From: Alphaproteobacteria bacterium
GTDB taxonomy: Bacteria > Pseudomonadota > Alphaproteobacteria > ATCC43930 > CGMCC-115725
Length of the DNA: 7,132 nucleotides
Assembly: GCA_030039815.1 (NCBI GenBank)
Contig: JASHUW010000190.1
Span: 1 to 7,132, forward strand
Reading direction: 5' to 3'
Positions 1-5,830 of this stretch are shown here, one piece after another. A model generated the notes under the pieces. That model had not been told where the DNA came from. It did not search any database and saw only the letters and a program-made list of their open reading frames with translations. Position 1 is the first letter of the stretch; the number at the start of each line of letters is the position of its first letter. The translations under genes and the position numbers were made by a program.

Positions 1-1
1 T

Positions 2-472
2 CTGGCCTCGGAGCATGACCTTTCAACGTTTGACTGCGGCGAGCCGGTACTGAATGACTGGCTGCGACATCGGGCGCTGAAGAATGAAAGTCGCTTTTCA
101 CGCACCTATGTCGTGTGCGACGGCAATCGCGTGGTCGCCTATTTCTGTATTTCGGCCGGCGCGGTGGACCGCGGGGCCGCTCCGGGCAGGCTGCGCCGCA
201 ACGCACCCGACACGATCCCGGTCTCGGTGATCGGGCGACTGGCCGTGAGCCGCGATCATGCGGGCAAGGGGCTCGGAGCCGACATCCTGGCGGATGCGCT
301 GCATCGCATCGCTGTCGCCTCCCAAAGTATCGGTATCGGGGCCGTGCTGGTTCATGCCAAGGACGATGCCGCGAAACGCTTTTATATGCGCTGCGCGGAG
401 TTCATCGAGCATCCGAAGGACAGTCGAACCCTGTTTCTCCCGATCGAAACAGTGATTGCAGCGTTTAGCTAG
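2..472 (+). CDS. TacT-like GNAT acetyltransferase, probable toxin (5' end outside window)
   Basis: The frame is open from base 2 to a TAG at 470-472, giving 156 visible residues. Only the first few residues are missing, since members of this group are usually about 160-170 aa. The visible start contains EHDLSTFDCG and LNDWLRHRALKN, typical of the GNAT toxins paired with DUF1778 ribbon-helix-helix antitoxins. An acetyl-CoA pyrophosphate loop RDHAGKGLG lies at about 250-276, after the strand VIGRLAVS. A tyrosine in KRFYMRC (codon 383-385) sits where TacT has its catalytic Tyr. Known TacT-type toxins acetylate the amino group of charged tRNAs and stop translation; applying that here is by family. 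The antitoxin would be expected just upstream, outside the window. A GTG at 113 would remove the N-terminal signature, so it is not a credible start. The alternative is a non-toxin GNAT enzyme. Confidence 0.88.
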   Translation: MASEHDLSTFDCGEPVLNDWLRHRALKNESRFSRTYVVCDGNRVVAYFCISAGAVDRGAAPGRLRRNAPDTIPVSVIGRLAVSRDHAGKGLGADILADALHRIAVASQSIGIGAVLVHAKDDAAKRFYMRCAEFIEHPKDSRTLFLPIETVIAAFS

Positions 473-741
473 ATAGAAAGCTGGACGATGGGCGAAGCTA
501 AGAGAAAAGGGAACGACAGGAACGGTCAGCTTGGCCGCGTTCCCAGAGCTATCAAGGCAGAATTGATCTGCATCTTCTCCCGCCGGCGGCCTCGATCAGC
601 GGTGCGCGTATACGGGAATTAACGGGCGACGACACAATACCCGATGGCACACAACTAATTCTGAACGCATACCGGGCTACGGCTGGAGATCGGACGTTTC
701 ACGTTGGCTTTTGCATCGGGAACGAAGCCGGATTTAGTGCA

Positions 742-1362
742 GTGGGCGTCGCTGTGATCGATCGCTTAATGATGGAAGCGCCGGGAGCACCCTTACATGT
801 CGCGCCAGTTGTTCATGAGGATATTGCGTGGGATATCGTGCTGCGCCATTTGCGCAGTTTCGCTGGCCGGGTTTTACTGTTCGCGTTTCCGGACTCTGAT
901 GTCTATGATGCTGGCACGGCAGAAAAATACTACTCCAGCGCTGTTCAGCTTTTTGACTCAGAGGGCAAGCAGGTCGGCCGCCTGACCGCAGCGCAGCACC
1001 ACAAAATTCGGGAGCAGAAGGCAGCAATTCTCCAGCGCCCACCCCCACCCAAGTTTTACACGGCTGCGGGCGTTGCGCGTGAAGAGGATGCCCCTTGGAT
1101 TTTCCGTTTTGCAACGCCCGCCGGGAAAGTCGTCCGGATAGCTGTTTGGAACGGCCGGCGTGACTACGCCCATGAAATTCCCGAAGACGTCCTACGATGG
1201 GTGGGAGGTGACAAAATCGCCGTCGCGCAGGTCGATAGCCCGGTTGGAGTTAACCGCCGCTCATCCCTCGAACTAACGCACTGGCTCGCCAAGGCTTTCA
1301 TTGGGCGCGCGACACTCAGACGTTTCAATCGATTCTCAGGTCTTTCATCCGGCTCGATTTAG
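742..1362 (+). CDS. Hypothetical protein fragment: longest intact frame of the broken gene
   Basis: This is the longest uninterrupted stretch inside the frameshifted gene and is what an automatic annotator may report as a separate protein of 206 aa from GTG 742. The same frame is open back to codon 502, and the upstream residues (DGTQLILNAYRA, TFHVGFCIGNEAG) look as protein-like as those after the GTG. The GTG is therefore unlikely to be a true start, and no good ribosome site precedes it. The last 20 or so residues (RRFNRFSGLSSGSI) look out of frame. No domain recognised. Confidence 0.35.
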   Translation: MGVAVIDRLMMEAPGAPLHVAPVVHEDIAWDIVLRHLRSFAGRVLLFAFPDSDVYDAGTAEKYYSSAVQLFDSEGKQVGRLTAAQHHKIREQKAAILQRPPPPKFYTAAGVAREEDAPWIFRFATPAGKVVRIAVWNGRRDYAHEIPEDVLRWVGGDKIAVAQVDSPVGVNRRSSLELTHWLAKAFIGRATLRRFNRFSGLSSGSI

Positions 1363-1388
1363 AGTCAGTCGGCTTAGAGTCAGTCGGC
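1359..1388 (+). repeat. Exact 15-bp tandem duplication
   Basis: TTAGAGTCAGTCGGC occurs at 1359-1373 and again directly at 1374-1388 without mismatch. In the frame ending at 1469 it encodes LESVG twice, so the duplication keeps that frame. In the frame read before it, the TAG at 1360-1362 lies inside the first copy. Confidence 0.95.
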
Positions 1389-1427
1389 CCCCCGGAGCTT
1401 TCCGAGGACTGGCAACCGCAGATCACG

Positions 1428-1454
1428 ATCTTTGCGGCAAATGCCGACAAAGAT
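1428..1454. other. Imperfect hairpin before the convergent stop codons
   Basis: ATCTTTGCGGC and GCCGACAAAGAT pair over 11 bp with one bulged A and an AAAT loop. It lies 12 bp before the shared end of the broken gene (+) and the amidase gene (-). Neither strand has a T-run after the stem, so it is not a classical intrinsic terminator, though it could protect an mRNA end or act in both directions. It could also be chance. Confidence 0.35.
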
Positions 1455-1465
1455 GGCGGCAACAG

Positions 1466-2275
1466 TTAATTGACCTGTCGACGATATCCCCGGAACCGGT
1501 CGCGCCGCGCGGTTTCCTCGGCGGCTTGCGCAGCCTCGACGACCTGGCGCACCTCACTCAGACGCCCGGCGGTTTCGCCGTCGAGCCGGCCGTCCCAGCG
1601 TTCGGGCCGAAAGCGGCGCTGAAACGCGACGAGCGCGGGGCTCACGTTGCCCGGCTCGACCTGATAGCCGATGCGCGCCAGATCGCTGAGCGCGGCGGCT
1701 CGCTCGACGATGCCGACCCCGCGACCGCGCCGCCGCCGCAGCTCTTCGGCCGGCTGGGGCCACAACCCGATGCCGGCGCGCGCCAGGCGGCGCCAGTCGA
1801 ACAATTCGCCGGGATCGGTCTTGCGGGTCGGCGCGATGTCGGAATGGCCGACGATGCGATGCGCGGGGATGCGATGACGGGCGAGGACGTCGCGGCACAG
1901 CGCCTCGACGGCCTGCAACTGCGCTTCCGGGAACGGGCGATAGCCCCATTCGTGGCCGGGATTGACGATCTCGACCCCGATCGAGACCGTGTTCAGCGAG
2001 GTTTCGCCGAGCCAGCACGACACGCCGGCATGCCAGGCGCGCCGCTCCTCGGGCACCAGGAGCCAGATCGCGCCGTCTTCCTCGACCACGTAGTGCGCGC
2101 TGACCCTGGCCTCCGGGTCGCACAGCCGGTCGAGCGCCGCCGCGGCGCTCTGCATCCCGGTATAGTGCAGCACCAGCATGTCGATGCGCGGCGGACCGGC
2201 GCCAAGGGACTCGGCGAGGGCGCCGCGGCTGTCATGGTTGGGCGACGGACGCTCGCGAATGTCGAGTTCGCTCAT
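1466..2275 (-). CDS. N-acetylmuramoyl-L-alanine amidase, AmiD/AmpD type (Amidase_2 + PG-binding domain)
   Basis: A 269-residue zinc amidase that would cut the bond between N-acetylmuramic acid and the L-Ala of the stem peptide. The Amidase_2 domain covers about residues 25-165. His37 (VLHYTGM), His144 (VGHSDIAP) and Asp154 (RKTDPG) match the three zinc ligands, and Glu102 (GVEIVN) and Lys152 match the AmiD catalytic residues. A second domain at about 190-255, with VSPALVAFQRRFRP...DGRLDGET, fits a PG_binding_1 fold. I chose ATG 2275 (MSELDIRERPSPNHDSRG) because the family usually starts close to the SPNHDSR motif; the longer frame to 2335 would overlap the upstream gene. No signal peptide or lipobox is visible, unlike E. 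coli AmiD, so it may act on recycled muropeptides in the cytosol or leave by another route. It lies 10 bp behind the J-domain gene and is probably co-transcribed with it. The TAA stop overlaps the convergent stop. Confidence 0.93.
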   Translation of the reverse strand: MSELDIRERPSPNHDSRGALAESLGAGPPRIDMLVLHYTGMQSAAAALDRLCDPEARVSAHYVVEEDGAIWLLVPEERRAWHAGVSCWLGETSLNTVSIGVEIVNPGHEWGYRPFPEAQLQAVEALCRDVLARHRIPAHRIVGHSDIAPTRKTDPGELFDWRRLARAGIGLWPQPAEELRRRRGRGVGIVERAAALSDLARIGYQVEPGNVSPALVAFQRRFRPERWDGRLDGETAGRLSEVRQVVEAAQAAEETARRDRFRGYRRQVN

Positions 2276-2289
2276 GCCAATGGCTTCAT
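2272..2289 (-). promoter_or_regulatory. Five-codon ATGA relay between the co-chaperone and amidase genes
   Basis: On the minus strand the TGA ending the J-domain gene (2288-2286) shares bases with an ATG at 2289. That ATG reads M-K-P-L-A and stops with a TGA (2274-2272) that overlaps the amidase ATG at 2275. The junction could pass ribosomes on by termination and re-initiation. The amidase start has no clear Shine-Dalgarno sequence, which suits coupling. The sequence shows the arrangement; function is inference. Confidence 0.3.
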
Positions 2290-3053
2290 GAATTGGGCGA
2301 CGCCGTCCCTTTGACCAGGCGATCATGCGCCGCATTGATCCGCGCGATGCGGGCGGTGGCTATCGCCAGGTTCTCCGGCGGCGCGCCCTGGGCGAGCAGC
2401 GCGTCGGGATGGGTTTCGCGCACCAGTTTGTGATAGGCGACGCGGATTTCCTCGACCGAGGCGTCGGCCGCGATCCCGAGCACGGCGTACGGATCGTCCG
2501 GCTCCTCATGGGGCGGGCCGCCATGCGTCGCCCGGATCCGGGCGTAATCGGCCGGGCCGAGACCGAAGAGCCTGGCGACCTCGCGCAAATAGGCGTCCTC
2601 GGCCGCGCACAGTGCACCATCGGCCAGCGCGATGTGGAAGAGGCCGGCGAGCAGGTCCTCGAGCACGGCCTTGTCCTCGGCGAACAGCCGGCCGACCTGA
2701 CGCGCATAGCTTTCGAAGCCGTGGGCGCTGCGCCGCGCGAGATCGAAGATCATGCGCATATGCGCTTCCTCGCCCGGCGGCACGCTGAACACTTCGTTGA
2801 AGGCGGCGACCTCGTCGCGCGTCACCTCGCCGTCGGCCTTCGCCATTTTGGCGCCGAGGGCGATGACCGCGATCGTGAAGGTGACGCGGCGGCGCGGGTC
2901 GCCGGCGCCATTTTCGCCGACCTTGCCCTCTTGGTCACCCGGCGCATGGTGCCAATAGGGCAGGTGCTCGCCGATCCGCGCGAGCAGATGATCGAGCGGT
3001 CCGCCGAACGATAAATGGCGGGTGCCTTCGAGAATACGACCGACGACGCTCAT
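2286..3053 (-). CDS. DjlA-like co-chaperone: TerB domain + C-terminal J-domain
   Basis: A protein of about 255 residues. A TerB-like helical domain covers about 57-165, with the paired acidic motifs KADGEVTRDE and LADGALCAAED typical of that fold. A J-domain covers about 187-250 (DDPYAVLGIAADAS, then the HPD triad at 215-217 in RETHPDALL). J-domains stimulate the ATPase of DnaK; DjlA is linked to envelope stress and capsule signalling in enterobacteria. E. coli DjlA has an N-terminal membrane helix. Here the N-terminus (SVVGRILEGTRHL) is not a convincing helix, so the protein is probably soluble or peripheral. The start is uncertain: ATG 3053 (MSVVGR) resembles the MSxxG start I recall for relatives, while ATG 3062 adds M-D-A. 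Neither has a strong ribosome site. It is the first gene of a two-gene unit with the amidase and diverges from the S41 protease gene. The open frame reaching back to 4217 is antisense to the protease and not real. Confidence 0.88.
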   Translation of the reverse strand: MSVVGRILEGTRHLSFGGPLDHLLARIGEHLPYWHHAPGDQEGKVGENGAGDPRRRVTFTIAVIALGAKMAKADGEVTRDEVAAFNEVFSVPPGEEAHMRMIFDLARRSAHGFESYARQVGRLFAEDKAVLEDLLAGLFHIALADGALCAAEDAYLREVARLFGLGPADYARIRATHGGPPHEEPDDPYAVLGIAADASVEEIRVAYHKLVRETHPDALLAQGAPPENLAIATARIARINAAHDRLVKGTASPNS

Positions 3054-3120
3054 CGCGTCCATATACGACGCTTTGCCGCCGCGGTCGATTGCACCGCCGG
3101 CATTTGAGGGTTTCCTCCAA
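3050..3120 (-). promoter_or_regulatory. Possible translated leader before the co-chaperone gene
   Basis: TTGGAGGAAAC (3120-3110, minus strand) is a strong Shine-Dalgarno match 10 nt before an ATG at 3103. The frame is 17 codons long (MPAVQSTAAAKRRIWTR) and its TGA (3052-3050) overlaps the ATG at 3053. This would couple leader and gene and supports 3053 as the start. The leader has no attenuator-like codon run, and no competing hairpins were noticed. The spacing is a little long, and chance is possible. Confidence 0.3.
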
Positions 3121-3257
3121 CCGCCGGTGCTGGCTGTCGCGCGGGGCTGCACCCTCGGTTTAAATCGCGGTGCGGCTTGCCCGGTGCGGCTGCACAGACC
3201 ATTGCAATAGCCGATATCTCCGCTAGTGTGCGGCAACTTTCGCGGAGATCGACGTTG
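3063..3257. promoter_or_regulatory. Divergent intergenic region between the co-chaperone and S41 protease genes
   Basis: About 195 bp that must hold promoters in both directions. For the plus strand the best pair I see is TTGCAA (3202-3207) and TAGTGT (3224-3229) with a 16-bp spacer, a weak match. Other structure: a dyad GCACC (3149-3153) / GGTGC (3169-3173) around an A/T core TTTAAA, a 9-bp direct repeat GGTGCGGCT (3169-3177 and 3183-3191), and the palindrome ATTGCAAT (3201-3208). None matches an operator that I can name. Confidence 0.3.
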
Positions 3258-4727
3258 ATGCGCAATTGGCTGCGGTCGCAGCTCATGGTGTTTTCGCTGC
3301 TCATCCTGCTCGTGCTTGCGCCGAGCGCCGCGTGGTCGCAAGCGACGCCGGTGGCGCAGTCGTCGCCGGCGGCGACGACCAGCGGCAAGAGCAGCGTCTA
3401 CGAGCAGCTCAACCTGTTCGGTGAAGCGTTCGAGCGGATTCGCCAGGACGCGGTCGAGCCGGTTACCGACCAGAAGCTGATCGAAACCGCGATCGCCGGG
3501 ATGATGGCGAGTCTTGACCCGAATTGCGTCTATTTGACCGAGGACGAGTACAAGGCGCAGCAGCAGCCATCGGATCAGGCGAGCGGCTCGACCGGCCTCG
3601 TCGTCACGATCGACGGCGGCGCGCTCAAGGTGGTGTCGCCGCGCGACGGCTCGCCGGCGGCCGATGCCGGCATCAAGCCCGGCGAGACGATTCTCGCGAT
3701 CGACAAGGAGCCGGTTTTCGACCTGACCCTGCCGCAAATCGAGGCGCAGCTGCGCGGGCCGGTGGACAGCGAGGTCACCCTTACCTTCCGCGGCGATGAC
3801 AGCAAGCCGCATGACGTGAAGCTGAAGCGGGTCGCCGCGACGTGGTCGACCGTCGCCGCGCACTTGGAAGGCGACGATATCGGCTATATCCGCATCGCCG
3901 GGTTCGACGACGGAACCCAGGCGGCGCTGACCGCGGCCGTGCAGAACCTCGCTCAGCAGGCCGGCAACAAGCTGATCGGCTACGTCATCGACTTGCGCAA
4001 CAATCCCGGCGGCAATTTCGACGTCGCGGTGCAGACGGCCGACGACTTCATCGACAAGGGCGACGTCGCGGTCATCAAGGGTCGCAAGGGCGAGGCCGAC
4101 AAGCATATCGCGGCGACCCCCGGCGACATCACCAACGGCGCGCCGCTCGTCGTCCTCGTCAACGGCGGCACCGCGAGCGAGGCCGAGCTTGTCGCCGGTG
4201 CCTTGCAGGACGATCACCGCGCGGTGCTGGTCGGCACCAAGACCTTTGGCGAGAGCGCGATCGAGACGCTGATCCCGCTAAATGGCAACGGCGCGATCAA
4301 GCTGACCACGGCGCGGTTCGAGACGCCGAATGGTCGGGTGATCCAAGGAAAAGGGCTTGACCCCGACGTCACCGTCGCCCCGGTGAAGCTCGAACGCATC
4401 GCCCAGGGCTTCGGCCGCCGCGAGGCCGATCTGCCGGGCGCCTTGAAGAACACCGATCCGGTGTCCGCCGCCTCGGGGGCATCCGGCACGACCCCGGCCG
4501 CGCCCAATCAGCCAAAGGCGGCGCCAGCGCCGACGCCAGGCGTCCCCAACGTCACCAACCCGGCGAACCCGTCGCCCTCCGCGACCACTGTCGAGCCGGC
4601 GGAGAAGCACGATACCCGCTCCTCGATCGCCACCGGTGAGCTCGGCGGCTCGGAAGACGAGCAGCTGACCCAAGCGCTCGACATGCTGCGCGGCCTCAAG
4701 ATGGTCGCCGCCCGCAACGGCCAGTAA
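3258..4727 (+). CDS. S41-family (CtpA-like) PDZ peptidase, secreted; catalytic Lys replaced by Glu
   Basis: A 489-residue protein. ATG 3258 is preceded by GGAG (3244-3247, spacer 10) and opens a signal peptide: MRNWLRSQ, a Leu-rich core, then SAAWSQA, probably cut near residue 27-29. The mature protein would be periplasmic. An N-terminal helical region (SVYEQLNLFGEAFERIRQD, ASLDPNCVYLT) leads to a PDZ domain at about 112-190 and the S41 core at about 206-375, with DLRNNPGG at 245-252 and NGGTASEAELVAGALQDD around Ser307. Ser307 aligns with the nucleophile of C-terminal processing peptidases. The catalytic Lys expected 25 residues later, in FGKG, is Glu332 (TKTFGES). A Pro/Ala-rich linker (about 415-455) ends in EDEQLTQALDMLRGLK, common in alphaproteobacterial relatives. 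These enzymes trim C-termini and regulate envelope hydrolases. Activity is uncertain because of Glu332; it may be a pseudoenzyme or use another base. Confidence 0.93.
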   Translation: MRNWLRSQLMVFSLLILLVLAPSAAWSQATPVAQSSPAATTSGKSSVYEQLNLFGEAFERIRQDAVEPVTDQKLIETAIAGMMASLDPNCVYLTEDEYKAQQQPSDQASGSTGLVVTIDGGALKVVSPRDGSPAADAGIKPGETILAIDKEPVFDLTLPQIEAQLRGPVDSEVTLTFRGDDSKPHDVKLKRVAATWSTVAAHLEGDDIGYIRIAGFDDGTQAALTAAVQNLAQQAGNKLIGYVIDLRNNPGGNFDVAVQTADDFIDKGDVAVIKGRKGEADKHIAATPGDITNGAPLVVLVNGGTASEAELVAGALQDDHRAVLVGTKTFGESAIETLIPLNGNGAIKLTTARFETPNGRVIQGKGLDPDVTVAPVKLERIAQGFGRREADLPGALKNTDPVSAASGASGTTPAAPNQPKAAPAPTPGVPNVTNPANPSPSATTVEPAEKHDTRSSIATGELGGSEDEQLTQALDMLRGLKMVAARNGQ

Positions 4728-4840
4728 ATTTTACGCCGCGGCTTGCCCCGCCGGGCCGGCGAGCGACATCGATGGCAGAGAAGCGCGCATATGCGTGCAA
4801 TCCTGCTCAGCTGCCGCGATAGGCCATAGGAGAAGCACCC
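4728..4840 (+). promoter_or_regulatory. Intergenic gap with weak hairpin and reductase ribosome binding site
   Basis: GCTTGCC (4741-4747) and GGCGAGC (4758-4764) can pair over 7 bp with one G-U pair, 13 bp past the protease stop. No T-run follows, so termination here is unproven. AGGAG at 4828-4832, 8 nt before ATG 4841, is a clear Shine-Dalgarno site and fixes the reductase start. No convincing promoter was seen. Confidence 0.45.
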
Positions 4841-5761
4841 ATGCGCATCCTCGTCCTCGGCGCCGGCGCGGTTGGCGGGTATTTCGGCGGACGGTTGGCC
4901 GAGGCGGGCCGGGACGTGACGTTTCTCGTGCGCCCGGCGCGCGCCGCGTTGCTCGAACAGCGCGGTCTCGTCGTGACCAGCCCGCTCGGCGACTTCACGG
5001 TCACGCCGCGGTTCGTCACCGCCGACACGCTGCGCGGCGCTTATGACGTGATCCTGCTGACCGCGAAGCATTACGACCTCGACCAGGCGATCGCGGCGAT
5101 CCGCCCCGCGGTCGGGCCCGGCACCGCGATCCTGCCGCTGCTCAACGGGCTGGTCCATCTCGACCGCCTGGGCGAGGCGTTCGGCGGCGAGGCGATCCTC
5201 GGCGGCGTCGCCTATGTCGGCGCCAGCCTCCGGCCCGACGGCAGCATCCGCCATCACAACCGGCTGTCCGGCATCGCCTTCGGCGAGCGCGCCGGTGGTG
5301 TCAGCAGCCGCACCAGGGCGATCGGCGCCGAATTCGAGGGCAGCAAGGTCTCCGCCCCGCCGAGCGAGAACGTGATGCTCGATATGTGGGAAAAGTTCGT
5401 GATGATCACGACGATGGCCGGCATGAACTGCCTGATGCGCGGCACCATCGGCGAGATCGCCGCAACCGAGGACGGCGCGGCGCTGATGCTTGAGCTGTTC
5501 GCCGAGAACCAGGCCGTCGCCAAAGCCGCCGGCTATCCGCTGCGCCAGTCCTATATCGACCAGATCGGCGCGATGCTGACCGAGAAGGGCAGCGTCAACA
5601 ACGCCTCGATGCACCACGATCTGGCGCACGGCTCGCGCACCGAGGGCGAATACATCATCGGCGACATGCGCCACCGCGCCGCCGCGCTTGGGGTCGCGAC
5701 CCCGCTCCTGCGCGCCGCCTGGACGCATCTCCAGGTCTACGAAAACCGCCGCGCGGGTTGA
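4841..5761 (+). CDS. 2-dehydropantoate 2-reductase (ketopantoate reductase) family, PanE/ApbA
   Basis: A 306-residue cytosolic NAD(P)H-dependent reductase. Enzymes of this family reduce 2-dehydropantoate to pantoate for pantothenate and CoA synthesis. The Rossmann dinucleotide loop GAGAVGG is at residues 7-13 (MRILVLGAGAVGGYFGG). Asn102 (LLNG), Lys185 (WEKFVM) and Glu268 (RTEGEY) sit where E. coli PanE has Asn98, Lys176 and Glu256, so the active site looks complete. The N-terminal domain runs to about 165; the C-terminal helical domain contains MNCLMRGTIGEI and the tail motif SMHHDLAHGSRTE. Length is usual for the family. Paralogues acting on other 2-keto acids are common in these bacteria, so I give no gene symbol. 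It may be read from the protease transcript, but it has its own good ribosome site. Its stop lies 69 bp from the convergent MFS gene. Confidence 0.93.
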   Translation: MRILVLGAGAVGGYFGGRLAEAGRDVTFLVRPARAALLEQRGLVVTSPLGDFTVTPRFVTADTLRGAYDVILLTAKHYDLDQAIAAIRPAVGPGTAILPLLNGLVHLDRLGEAFGGEAILGGVAYVGASLRPDGSIRHHNRLSGIAFGERAGGVSSRTRAIGAEFEGSKVSAPPSENVMLDMWEKFVMITTMAGMNCLMRGTIGEIAATEDGAALMLELFAENQAVAKAAGYPLRQSYIDQIGAMLTEKGSVNNASMHHDLAHGSRTEGEYIIGDMRHRAAALGVATPLLRAAWTHLQVYENRRAG

Positions 5762-5769
5762 TCATGTAC

Positions 5770-5819
5770 GCTCGCGCCTCCGCGCGGGCTGGAGCCGTAG
5801 GCGGCACGGATGTGCCGCC
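5770..5819. terminator. Two tandem hairpins between convergent genes
   Basis: Stem 1: GCTCGCGC (5770-5777) and GCGCGGGC (5782-5789), 8 bp with one G-U pair in the plus-strand RNA and a CTCC loop. Stem 2: GGCGGCAC (5800-5807) and GTGCCGCC (5812-5819), a perfect 8 bp with loop GGAT that works on both strands. They fill the 69-bp gap between the reductase and MFS stops. No clean T-run follows (plus strand: GCACTTGATTATC), so this may be a weak terminator, an mRNA-end stabiliser, or a copy of a dispersed palindromic repeat. Confidence 0.45.
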
Positions 5820-5830
5820 GCACTTGATTA

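Larger units (their letters stand above)
488..1469 (+). pseudogene. Frameshifted gene of unknown function, MGEAKRK N-terminus
   Basis: I do not recognise the family. The best reconstruction uses three frames. The ATG at 488 opens MGEAKRKGNDRNG, a start seen in many small bacterial proteins, and runs to TAA at 620-622. From about 580 the coding look moves to the -1 frame (SISGARIRELTGDD) and stays open to TAG at 1360-1362. From about 1305 a third frame gives DTQTFQSILRSF, then a duplicated LESVG, and ends SEDWQPQITIF...GGNS with TAA at 1467-1469. The second shift falls in a GC-dinucleotide run (ggcgcgcgac) where two extra bases would explain it. Intact, it would encode about 325 aa with no obvious signal peptide or membrane helix. 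It starts 15 bp after the GNAT stop with only a weak ribosome site. The DNA is more A/T-rich than the genes to its right, which suggests transfer. Sequencing error or unrelated overlapping frames remain possible. Confidence 0.55.

Noticed and set aside
505..514. Programmed -1 frameshift at AAAAGGG
   Set aside because: Considered for the first frame change, but the original frame still looks coding for about 60-70 bases after it (NGQLGRVPRAIKAELI). The joint is more likely near 565-600, with no clear slippery heptamer.
1359..1388. Target-site duplication of a mobile element
   Set aside because: The copies are directly adjacent with nothing between them, and no transposase or inverted repeats are present.
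1301..2314. 337-codon plus-strand frame
   Set aside because: Runs antisense through the amidase, which has complete zinc and catalytic motifs. Arg/Ala/Gly-rich shadow.
2325..3014. 229-codon plus-strand frame
   Set aside because: Antisense to the TerB/J-domain gene; no recognisable domain.
2286..4217. 643-codon minus-strand open frame
   Set aside because: Only the part from 3053 or 3062 down is real. The upstream part is antisense to the S41 protease, lacks domain logic and is an effect of GC-rich codon bias.
4741..4764. Intrinsic terminator after the protease gene
   Set aside because: The stem is short with a G-U pair and no T-run follows.
4508..5728. 406-codon minus-strand frame
   Set aside because: Antisense to the protease tail and the reductase; Arg/Ala/His-rich with no motif.
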